This document shows, piece by piece, positions 37,433 to 44,805 of a stretch of 64,000 nt of DNA. Source of the stretch: Pseudomonadota bacterium (GTDB lineage: Bacteria; Tectomicrobia; Entotheonellia; Entotheonellales; Entotheonellaceae); contig SXND01000282.1 of NCBI GenBank assembly GCA_005777235.1, forward strand, positions 60,314 to 124,313, read 5' to 3'. Each line of letters begins with the position of its first letter. Positions within the stretch are counted from its first letter, which is position 1. A program made the translations under genes and the position numbers. The notes below the pieces were generated by a model. It searched no databases, was not told the DNA's origin, and saw nothing but the letters and a program-made list of their open reading frames with translations.

Positions 37433-38961
37433 GCGACGACTATGCCATTGTCCTCGCCGGTCATGGGAGTCGCGATCCTGACGGCCTGCGGGAATTTGAG
37501 CAACTGGTGGCGCTGATGCGCGAACGCGCCGGGACACGGCGCCTGGACTACGGGTATCTTGAATTTGCTCGTCCGACCTTGGCAGAAGCGGTCCACGCCA
37601 GTATCGGTGCTGGGGCGCGCCACATCGCGGTCGTGCCGGCCCTGCTCTTTGCCGCTATGCACGCCAAAAACGATATGCCAGGCGAGTTGCAGATGCTGCA
37701 ACAGGCGTTTCCAGAGGTGTCGTTGCATTTCGGCGCGGCGATGGACCTCCATCCGCTCCTCCTACGTCTCGCGCAACAGCGGCTTATTGAGGCGGAAGCC
37801 CAGTCCACGCAGCACATCCCACGGGCCGATACCTGCCTCGTGGTCGTCGGGCGTGGCACCACCGATCCCGATGCCAACTCGGAAATCGCCAAGCTCTGCC
37901 GCATGCTCGAAGAGGGCATGGGTTTTGGTACCTCATTTGTCTGTTATTCCGGCACCGCCAAACCCCTCGTAGCTGACGGCCTGCGGGCGGCGGCGCGTCT
38001 GGGCCACCGACGCCTCCTCGTCCTGCCATTTTTGCTCTTTGATGGCGTCCTGGTGAAACGTATTTACGAGGCCGTCACCGCCTTGGGCACACGCTACCCC
38101 GAGATGGAAGTCCTGGCCGCGCAGTACATGGGCGTGCATCCCGATATGGCCGATGTGTTCTTGGAGCGGGCGCGTGAGGGCGTGGCCGGACGCGCCCACA
38201 TGAATTGCTCGCTGTGTAAATACCGTGTCCAGATTGTCGGGTTTGAGCGGCAACTAGGCGAACCGCAACAACCGCACCATCGCTCTGCCACCAGCCCGCT
38301 AGTGGTGGCCCCTACCCGACAAGCCTATCGCCGCTCCCCACGCGATGTTGCGGCCCTGCACGCTCTTGAGACGGCGCGTGACTGGTCGGCATTCTCGGCT
38401 GTGGACAAGCCTGTGCTCCAACACCTCGTGCAGACGACGGGTGATCTGACGCTGCCTGACGACCTCTTTATTGCGCCTGGGGCGATAGAGTCTGGCGTAC
38501 GCGCCCTGCTGCGCTGTCGCCGTGTGGTCACGGATGTCCCCCTAGTGGAAAGTGCGCTCGACCCCGCCCTCCTGCAAGCAGTCGCCGTGACTACGTGGTG
38601 TGGGCTGCACGAGCGTGAAACGACCTTACGTGCCGCGAGCACAGGGCTCACACCCGCGGCCACGGGTATCCGTCTGGCCTATGAACGTTTTGGCAACGAC
38701 CTTGTGGTGGCACTCGGCGACGATCCGACGGCTCTGGACGAAACCCTACGGCTCATTCACCACGAACGCTGGCGCCCCCAACTGGTGATCGGTATGCCAG
38801 CTGGCTTCGTCGGAGCCGTCGAATCAAAAGCCCAATTGCGTAAGTGTATGCAGGTGCCACGCCTGACCAACACTGGGCCAAAAGGCGGGGCCCTGTGGGC
38901 CGCGGCCGTCGTGCAGGCGCTCCTCATCGCAGCCCTCAACCGCCTCGCCGCGGTGGCGTGA
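37429..38961 (+). CDS. CbiX-CbiC fusion: sirohydrochlorin cobaltochelatase and precorrin-8X methylmutase
   Basis: 510-residue fusion. Residues 1 to about 260 form a long CbiX cobaltochelatase: IVLAGHGSRDPDG with the metal-binding His, VVPALLFAAMHAKNDMPGE with the second His, a second ferrochelatase-like half (VVVGRGTTDPDANSEIAK), and MNCSLCKYR with a Cys pair. From about residue 298 it continues as CbiC/CobH methylmutase: TTGDLTLPDDLFIAPGAIESG, RVVTDVPLVESALD and MPAGFVGAVESK, then TNTGPKGGALWAAAVVQALL. At the place of the methylmutase's catalytic His (family RxIHxxG) the sequence reads HLVQTTG, so Gln replaces it. CbiX inserts cobalt early; CbiC makes the near-final ring. The gene starts inside the end of cbiD. 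Confidence 0.93.
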   Translation: MSDDYAIVLAGHGSRDPDGLREFEQLVALMRERAGTRRLDYGYLEFARPTLAEAVHASIGAGARHIAVVPALLFAAMHAKNDMPGELQMLQQAFPEVSLHFGAAMDLHPLLLRLAQQRLIEAEAQSTQHIPRADTCLVVVGRGTTDPDANSEIAKLCRMLEEGMGFGTSFVCYSGTAKPLVADGLRAAARLGHRRLLVLPFLLFDGVLVKRIYEAVTALGTRYPEMEVLAAQYMGVHPDMADVFLERAREGVAGRAHMNCSLCKYRVQIVGFERQLGEPQQPHHRSATSPLVVAPTRQAYRRSPRDVAALHALETARDWSAFSAVDKPVLQHLVQTTGDLTLPDDLFIAPGAIESGVRALLRCRRVVTDVPLVESALDPALLQAVAVTTWCGLHERETTLRAASTGLTPAATGIRLAYERFGNDLVVALGDDPTALDETLRLIHHERWRPQLVIGMPAGFVGAVESKAQLRKCMQVPRLTNTGPKGGALWAAAVVQALLIAALNRLAAVA

Positions 38962-39096
38962 CCGCACGCCTACGCCAGTCTTCCTCAGCTGCACTGCCCT
39001 CCCTATGGTCACGTCTCCCGTCACTCGGCAGTCGGTCGGGCTGCGCCGTCATGCCAGAGACGGGGTTTAGCCCTCACCACAGGAGCGTATACACAG

Positions 39097-39476
39097 ATGG
39101 ACCAAGCCACGCATCAGAAAATCGTTGCCTTCTCTGGGGTATCGCCGCTGATGTGTTGCGCGACCTCTTCAAGCGCGGCAAGTACCAGGATGTGATCCTG
39201 CCAATGTGCGTCATCCGGCGTCTGGAGACCATGCTGGAGCCAACCAAGGCCAAGGTGCTCGCTACCAGGCAGATGCTCGATGCCACCGGCATCACCGAGC
39301 AACGCGCCGCGCTCTGCGCCGCGGCGGGGCAGGAGTTCTACAACACCTCACGCTTCACCCTGGGCGATCTCACGTTGCGTGGCAGCCAGCAGCAGTTGCT
39401 GGCTGCCTTGGAGGACTACCTCATAATTGTGGACCAGGGCCTCGAGCTCCTGCCAACGCTCCTCAACGCTTCTTAA
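39097..39476 (+). pseudogene. truncated, frameshifted hsdM (type I restriction-modification methylase)
   Basis: The ATG at 39097, after AGGAG, opens MDQATHQKIVAF, the usual N-terminus of a type I DNA methylase subunit HsdM. The next residues expected (LWGIAxDVLRDLFKRGKY) are present but one base out of phase, so a single-base deletion near 39133 breaks the frame. The shifted frame continues with DVILPMCVIRRLETMLEPTK and GSQQQLLAALEDYL, then leaves the family and stops at 39476. Only about 120 of some 500-700 residues survive, with no SAM-binding domain. No hsdS or hsdR is adjacent. Confidence 0.85.
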
Positions 39477-39777
39477 CGCTCACCGGTACAGGCGGGCGGG
39501 GCATCATGCCGAGCAGGCGCGAGCGCGGGCGGGTGCCCTCGTGAATGAGGTGCTGCTGGGCGCGGACCGCGCTGTGCAGATGCTGAAAGCGTGTGCTGGT
39601 GGCCGCAGGGAGCATGTACGTCTGGTCAAAAATAGTCACCGTGGCCACGGGTGATGGTTCCTTCCCCCAGGGGACGGGCGGCATGCCCCATGACACGGGA
39701 ACTGGCACGGTGCCGTGTGTGTGCCATACGTTGGACACACGACCACACGCGCACCGCGATTCCCGCACCACAAGGCC
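39477..39777. other. intergenic region, no gene recognised
   Basis: About 300 bp between the hsdM relic and the CinA-domain gene. A minus-strand frame across it (39463-39771) has a VTIFDQTYMLPAATSTRF segment that could be a decayed fragment of a longer protein, but I could not assign it, and it lacks a ribosome site. Confidence 0.4.
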
Positions 39778-40506
39778 TTAGACCACCTGGTAGATCGTCT
39801 CTGCAGGCAAGAGCCCGAGTAAACGCGTATAGGCGTGCTCCAGATACGGCAGTTCTTTGGATTCCAGGGTCAGCTTGACGCGGTAGTCAGGATTCCCGAC
39901 TTCGGGATAGGAGCCCAGCAGGAGGTCTGGGAATTCCTGCACCACCTGGTCGAGCACATGCGCAAAGTCGCTCTCGCGGGCTCGCACATACACCAGGCGG
40001 ACGTGGTATGGCACATCACGAAAGCGCTCCTTGATGCTGTCGAATTTGCGCCGGAAGAGTTGCGGAATCCCCGGAAAGATGTAGACATTGGCCACATACA
40101 GGACGGGGATGGGGAGATCGGGCTCCATCAAGAGTTGTGCCCCTTCCGGCACTGTGGCCATTTTCTGCCGCACCGCTGGCGGGCGCTCGGCCCAGTGACG
40201 TTGCAGCAGGGCTTCCATCTCCGGGTGTACCACGAGGCGTCGTTGCAAGCCGTGGGCGATGGCCTCGATGGTCACATCATCGTGCGTGGGGCCGACGCCG
40301 CCGGTAGTAAACACATAATCAAACGTTTGCGTGTAGAGCAGCACATCGTGAGCAATCACGGCAATGTCGTCGGGGACCACGACAATACGCCGCACGTCGA
40401 CGCCGAGGGTGCGCAGTTCCTGGCAGAGATACGGGGAATTCGTATCGATCACCTTGCCAGAGAGGATCTCATTGCCAATCACCATAATTCCAGCGGTCTT
40501 TGCCAT
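39778..40506 (-). CDS. competence/damage-inducible protein A N-domain (MoaB/Mog-like)
   Basis: 242-residue single-domain protein with the MoaB/Mog-like fold of the CinA N-terminus: GIMVIGNEILSGKVIDTNSPYL, FTTGGVGPTHDDVTIEAIAH and YVANVYIFPGIPQL. It lacks the C-terminal amidase domain of the CinA at 1800-3029. Related stand-alone proteins are annotated as molybdopterin-binding or CinA-like; the biochemical role is not settled. The ATG at 40506 follows AAGGGAG on the minus strand. It is the last gene of the long minus-strand operon and lies 22 nt after the CopD-like gene. Confidence 0.88.
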   Translation of the reverse strand: MAKTAGIMVIGNEILSGKVIDTNSPYLCQELRTLGVDVRRIVVVPDDIAVIAHDVLLYTQTFDYVFTTGGVGPTHDDVTIEAIAHGLQRRLVVHPEMEALLQRHWAERPPAVRQKMATVPEGAQLLMEPDLPIPVLYVANVYIFPGIPQLFRRKFDSIKERFRDVPYHVRLVYVRARESDFAHVLDQVVQEFPDLLLGSYPEVGNPDYRVKLTLESKELPYLEHAYTRLLGLLPAETIYQVV

Positions 40507-40528
40507 CGGACTCCCTTTCTGCAGGTCT

Positions 40529-41056
40529 TTACCCCTGTCGCAACAAGACGGCGCACCACAGGACAGCGCTCGCCAGCACCAGGGCGGTGAGTGAGAGCCC
40601 ACGAGCCCAACGTTGGAGCTGGTGGCATGCCGGCGCGCCCTCGGCGGGCGTTGTCTGCAGAGGGGCCAAGGCGCGCAGCCGGCGGGGATGGAGCAGCAAC
40701 TGTTGGCCAGCCTGGAGCAGCACGATGCCCACAACGAGCCCAAGCTTGACGCCCAACGTCCCGAGAAAGGCCGGTGGCAGACTGCCCCCGAGCATGGAGA
40801 CGGCATACCACACGTTGAGCAAGTTGACCAGGCCAGTAAACAGGACGAGGCCCACCGCTGGCCACATAACACGCCGGCACAGGGCCTCCAGGCTCAGCCC
40901 AAAACGCCGATGCTCCAGGGTCGTATCGCGACGCCCGAGGGCGGGAAAGAGTAGCAGCACCTGAAACCCCAGCCCACCAATCCAGATACACGCTCCCAGG
41001 AGATGCAACCAGAGGATCAGCGGACGAAACAGCGCTGGCATAGCCCAGGCGTCCAT
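40529..41056 (-). CDS. CopD-like membrane protein
   Basis: 175-residue integral membrane protein with four hydrophobic helices, matching the CopD (copper resistance D) domain: LILWLHLLGACIWIGGLGFQ carries the His in helix 1 typical of the family, and helix 2 (MWPAVGLVLFTGLVNLLNVW) follows the conserved RR region. The family takes up copper or mediates heme/copper handling in the membrane. The ATG at 41056 begins 2 nt after the permease stop, so translation is coupled. The context (CtaA, DUF420) suggests a role in oxidase metal or cofactor supply, which is inferred. Confidence 0.78.
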   Translation of the reverse strand: MDAWAMPALFRPLILWLHLLGACIWIGGLGFQVLLLFPALGRRDTTLEHRRFGLSLEALCRRVMWPAVGLVLFTGLVNLLNVWYAVSMLGGSLPPAFLGTLGVKLGLVVGIVLLQAGQQLLLHPRRLRALAPLQTTPAEGAPACHQLQRWARGLSLTALVLASAVLWCAVLLRQG

Positions 41057-41058
41057 AG

Positions 41059-41862
41059 CTACAGCGTACTACGGCGGGCCATCTGTACCGCACCGTACAG
41101 TGTCGCCAGGCCAAACAGTATCGTGCCACCCAAGGGGAGCACGACGGCCAGGAGTGCGCCCTCCCCAACGGCTTGAGAAAGATAGAGGCTACGCCGCAAA
41201 GCCGCCACGCCATATGTGAGCGGATTACACCACATCACCCACACGAGCCAGGTCGGCGCCCCGGTCACGGGGAAAAACGCCCCGGAAAGGAGCCAGAGCG
41301 GCAGCAGCAGCAGATTCATGATGGCGTGGAAGCCCTGGGTCGAACGCAGGCGCCATGCGATGATCAACCCAAGATTGGTCATACTCAAGGCAATACAAAA
41401 CAGCACCACGGTGGCCATAACGACTGCGGGCAGCGACAGGGTGATCCCCACAACAGGCGCCAGCAGCAGCAACAGCAGCCCTTGGAACATCGCCAGCGTC
41501 GTACTGCCAAGCGCTTGCCCGAGCACAATGCTGGTGCGACTGACCGGGGCGACTAACACCCCCTGCAAAAAGCCCTCGCGACGGTCCTCGACCACGGCAA
41601 TCGTGGCAAAAATTGACGTAAACAGCATGACCAGGGTCAGCACGCCTGGATAGAAGTATTCGCTATATCCCATGCCCGCCCCCTCCGGCAGACGAAAGGA
41701 GGCCCCGAATCCCCCCCCTAACAGCCCCCACATGAGCAAGGGCTGGGCGAGCGCACTCCCCCACCGACTGCGCTGACGGCAAAAGCGGGTGATCTCACGC
41801 CACCACAACGTCAGCACGGTCAGGGAGGCGGTGGAGCGGGGGGAGAGAGAGGAAGTGTGCAC
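41059..41862 (-). CDS. ABC-2 type transporter permease
   Basis: 267-residue ABC-2 permease with six hydrophobic segments. After a cytoplasmic N-terminus it has QPLLMWGLLGGGFGASF, the YFYPGVLTLVMLFTSIF helix, the conserved coupling loop EDRREGFLQGVLVAPVSRT, and LLPLWLLSGAFFPVTGAPTW near the C-terminus, all typical. It pairs with the ATPase ending 8 nt upstream. The substrate is unknown; similar ABC-2 pairs stand beside cytochrome oxidase assembly genes in other bacteria. Start: ATG at 41862. Confidence 0.92.
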   Translation of the reverse strand: MHTSSLSPRSTASLTVLTLWWREITRFCRQRSRWGSALAQPLLMWGLLGGGFGASFRLPEGAGMGYSEYFYPGVLTLVMLFTSIFATIAVVEDRREGFLQGVLVAPVSRTSIVLGQALGSTTLAMFQGLLLLLLAPVVGITLSLPAVVMATVVLFCIALSMTNLGLIIAWRLRSTQGFHAIMNLLLLPLWLLSGAFFPVTGAPTWLVWVMWCNPLTYGVAALRRSLYLSQAVGEGALLAVVLPLGGTILFGLATLYGAVQMARRSTL

Positions 41863-41870
41863 GTGGCGCC

Positions 41871-42854
41871 TCAGGATGGACTATGCCACAGTTGGTGGCC
41901 CGTTAAACGAATAAACACATCTTCGAGGGTCGGCTTGCTAAACGTCACCGCCTGAATATCGGCGGCAAAGGCCTCAACGACATCTCGCACGAACGTGTGT
42001 CCCTGGGCAATTTCCACTCGCACGCTGTGCTCAAAGACGGTGGCCGGACAGCCAAAGCGGGCCTGTATCTTGGCCTGCAGCTCCAGGGGCGCGGTTGTTT
42101 GCACGACGACGACATCACCACCGACGCTGGTTTTCAGATCCTGGGGGGCGCCAACGGCCACTAAACGTCCTGCATGCAGAATGCCGACGCGATTACAGTG
42201 TTCGGCTTCCTCAAGCATGTGCGTCGTCAGGAACACCGTCACGCCTTCCTGGTCACGCAGATAAGCCAGATACGCGGTAAAATCGCGGCGTGCCCCAGGA
42301 TCGAGGCCGGTACTGGGCTCATCAAGCACCAGGAGGCGCGGTCTGTGTAGGAGTGCCTTGGCAAGTTCGACGCGTCGTTGCAACCCTCCGGAGAGGGTTT
42401 CGGCGAGATCGTTGCTGCGCTCCTGCACGCCGAGACGCTGCAGCACCTGCTGCATGCGCTGGCGCAGCTCGGCGCCACGCAAGCCGTAGAGATGGCCGTG
42501 ATGGCGGACATTTTCGCTGACGGTCAGTTTGCGATCGAGGCTGGGATGCTGGAACACGACACCGAGATGGGGCCGCAAGGCGGCGGCCTGGTGCGCCAGG
42601 TCATAGCCGAGCACCTGGAGGTGCCCGGTCGTCGGCGGGAGCAAGGTCGAGAGCAAGTGAAAGAGCGTGGTTTTCCCACTGCCATTTGGTCCAAGAAGGC
42701 CGAAGATCTCCCCCGACGCGACCTGCAACGATATGTCATCGAGGGCCACGCGGGCCCCGTAGTGATGGCTGAGATTGGCGATGACAATCGCCGCATCGGG
42801 CGTGGCATCGGCACGCACTCCCACGCCAGCCGCTTTCCCAGGCGTTTGCTGCAT
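41871..42854 (-). CDS. ABC transporter ATP-binding protein (ABC-2 exporter)
   Basis: 327-residue ABC ATPase for the adjacent ABC-2 permease. Walker A LLGPNGSGKTTLFHLL, Q-loop VVFQHPSLD, signature LSGGLQRRVELAKALL, Walker B LLVLDEPSTGLDPGARRD and the H-loop TTHMLEEAE are all intact. A C-terminal ~90-residue domain after the ATPase fold is typical of the drug/polysaccharide (DrrA/CcmA-like) subclass. It lies 27 nt after the small membrane protein gene in the cytochrome operon. Confidence 0.94.
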   Translation of the reverse strand: MQQTPGKAAGVGVRADATPDAAIVIANLSHHYGARVALDDISLQVASGEIFGLLGPNGSGKTTLFHLLSTLLPPTTGHLQVLGYDLAHQAAALRPHLGVVFQHPSLDRKLTVSENVRHHGHLYGLRGAELRQRMQQVLQRLGVQERSNDLAETLSGGLQRRVELAKALLHRPRLLVLDEPSTGLDPGARRDFTAYLAYLRDQEGVTVFLTTHMLEEAEHCNRVGILHAGRLVAVGAPQDLKTSVGGDVVVVQTTAPLELQAKIQARFGCPATVFEHSVRVEIAQGHTFVRDVVEAFAADIQAVTFSKPTLEDVFIRLTGHQLWHSPS

Positions 42855-42881
42855 ATGCTCTCACGTGTACACCCAAGACAC

Positions 42882-43223
42882 CTACGCCAAGCGCTGCTCC
42901 ATACGTTCCCGGCCCAGATAGAGCAACAAAACGAACACCGTCACCATCTTCAGCAGGTTATAGCAGACATAGCGCCCGCTGGCATGGAGAATCGACTGCA
43001 TCCAGATCTGGCCGAAATAGACAAGCAGCGCACTGAGGAACACGAGGTCGAGCCCAATGACGGCCCAGTACTGCACCCGTATCAGGCCTATGGCACAGAC
43101 GATGGCGCTCAGCGCCAGCACCCCTTCGGGATAGGTCGCAAAACGCAGTTGGAGACTCGCCAGCATCAGCACCACGAACGCAAAGATGACCACATCCCAG
43201 AAATCTGTCAGTTTTTCAAACAT
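42882..43223 (-). CDS. small four-helix membrane protein, unknown
   Basis: 113-residue protein with about four transmembrane helices (VVIFAFVVLMLASLQL, LALSAIVCAIGLI, VIGLDLVFLSALLVYF, MVTVFVLLLYLG). I do not recognise it. There are few charged residues and no metal motif apart from one His. The ATG at 43223 follows GTAGGAGGACAGC on the minus strand, a strong ribosome site, which supports it being a real gene. It lies between DUF420 and the ABC exporter in the cytochrome operon and may be an assembly factor. Confidence 0.68.
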   Translation of the reverse strand: MFEKLTDFWDVVIFAFVVLMLASLQLRFATYPEGVLALSAIVCAIGLIRVQYWAVIGLDLVFLSALLVYFGQIWMQSILHASGRYVCYNLLKMVTVFVLLLYLGRERMEQRLA

Positions 43224-43344
43224 TGCTGTCCTCCTACCGTCTCGGTGTGTGCCAGACCACCGAGCATCTCTGCGGTTCTATGCGACATCATGCCACAGTT
43301 CTAGGTGCCTGCGGTCATGGTTATAGCAGCTCTGGGGAGGTATC

Positions 43345-43797
43345 TCAAGAGCCGCCGACGTGTGACGAGCTGGGGTAGAGCTGATACAGCATGAGATAGA
43401 TAATGACCCCCGTGACAGAGACATAGAGCCAGAGGGGGAAGGTCCAGCGTGCCAGACGCCGATGGCGGACCCAGTCGGCCCGCCAGGCCCGCCGGAGGGT
43501 GAGGAAGACTAAGGGGACAATGACAACGGCAAGCACCGTGTGCGATAACAGGATCGCAAAATACAGCCATCGGACCACACCCTGACCAGTAAAGGGTGTA
43601 GAACCGGTGTAATAGTGATACGTGAGATACGACATGAGAAAGGCGACGGAGGTGGCACAGGCACTCAACATGCAGCGTTGATGGAGCGTCGCACGCCGCC
43701 GGCGAATCGCCACATAGCCGCTGAGGAGGAACAAGACGCTCAAGCTATTGAGCGAGGCGTTCAGCAGGGGTAGTCTGGAGATGATGGACACGTTCAC
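43345..43797 (-). CDS. DUF420 family membrane protein (CtaM-like)
   Basis: 150-residue protein of the DUF420 family with four to five helices. The pattern LPLLNASLNSLSVLFLLSGY, LHQRCMLSA, FLMSYLTYHYYTGSTPF, ILLSHTVLAVVIVPLV and RHRRLARWTFPLWLYVSVTGV is the family's signature, including the spaced His residues that suggest haem or metal binding. The Staphylococcus member CtaM is needed to mature an aa3-type quinol oxidase; here it lies 46 nt after ctaA. A job in oxidase haem insertion fits, but no haem-copper oxidase subunit is encoded in the window. Confidence 0.88.
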   Translation of the reverse strand: MNVSIISRLPLLNASLNSLSVLFLLSGYVAIRRRRATLHQRCMLSACATSVAFLMSYLTYHYYTGSTPFTGQGVVRWLYFAILLSHTVLAVVIVPLVFLTLRRAWRADWVRHRRLARWTFPLWLYVSVTGVIIYLMLYQLYPSSSHVGGS

Positions 43798-43843
43798 GCT
43801 CCTGGATCAGCTGCCGCACGCCACGCAGCCCCTCAATGGTCGG

Positions 43844-44791
43844 CTAGGCGGTCACCGGGGGCGTGTGCAATCCTGGGTGCGTGACGTGGACCACTACGGA
43901 CACCTGCCGCAGCGTCCTGAGGAGTAACACGACACTGGTCGCCAGCACGGCGGCGCCCACCGCCACATGAGCCGTCATGGGCAGAATCGCCCGTTGTGTC
44001 CAAATCGTCAAGGCCCCGAGCGTGAGCTGGCCCACCACCAGCCCCACGAGCCACAGAGCCGGACGCCGTAAGCATGCTGCGGTAGGATACTGCCGGAGGA
44101 TCCGCCCCACGGTCCAGGCCATACAACCGGTCACGACGACCGCCCCGAGGCGATGCAGGAAGTGGATGACAATCGCCAGGGACTCAAACGGTGGGAGCAG
44201 CCCTCCGAAAGCCAGCGGGAAATCGGGGATGGCCAAACCCGCCCCCATATGGCGCATGAGGGCTCCCGCAATGAGTTGCCCATACACCGCTGCCACCGTG
44301 AGGCCGGCTAACCAGGCGAGGGGCACACCACCTGACGCGGCGGGCACGCTGCCAGGACGTCCCCAACTCGGCGCGGTACAGACCGCCAGAGCAATCAGTA
44401 GGCACAAGAAGGCTTGGGCCAGGCACGCATGGGCCACCGACACCGCGGTGGGGAGACGCCATAACACCGTCAGACCTCCCAGCCCCCCCTGAAGGATGAC
44501 CGCCATGACCGCGCCGCGTGCCAACCAGTGCACCCACACCCGCGGATCCCAGTGCGTCAGGCACACCATGAGCGCGACCGTCAACATCCCGACCAAGGTT
44601 GCCACCAAGCGATGGCCATGCTCGTACAACACGCCGCCGACCATGGGGGGAAAGAACTGGCCAAACGACAGCGGCCAGTCCGGCACGGCCAGTCCTGAGC
44701 CGGTGCTCGTCACCAGCGCCCCAACGAAGATGAGCAGTAAGGTCGCCCCAGCCGTGACGACCGCAAAACGGTGCACCCACAACGGGCACAT
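43844..44791 (-). CDS. ctaA: haem A synthase (CtaA/COX15)
   Basis: 315-residue, eight-helix CtaA, which oxidises haem O to haem A. The two homologous halves are visible: TGSGLAVPDWPLSFGQFFPPM with EHGHRLVATLVGMLTV in the first, MGAGLAIPDFPLAFGGLLPP with HFLHRLGAVVV in the second; the paired His ligands and the acidic Glu before the first His are present. Further His occur at VSVAHACLAQAFL and MTAHVAVGAAVL. It starts 14 nt after the EB_dh-cytochrome gene. Its product is used by cytochrome aa3 oxidases, none of which is encoded here; haem O synthase (CtaB) is also absent from the window. Confidence 0.94.
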   Translation of the reverse strand: MCPLWVHRFAVVTAGATLLLIFVGALVTSTGSGLAVPDWPLSFGQFFPPMVGGVLYEHGHRLVATLVGMLTVALMVCLTHWDPRVWVHWLARGAVMAVILQGGLGGLTVLWRLPTAVSVAHACLAQAFLCLLIALAVCTAPSWGRPGSVPAASGGVPLAWLAGLTVAAVYGQLIAGALMRHMGAGLAIPDFPLAFGGLLPPFESLAIVIHFLHRLGAVVVTGCMAWTVGRILRQYPTAACLRRPALWLVGLVVGQLTLGALTIWTQRAILPMTAHVAVGAAVLATSVVLLLRTLRQVSVVVHVTHPGLHTPPVTA

Positions 44792-44805
44792 GGTCTACCC
44801 CCTGA

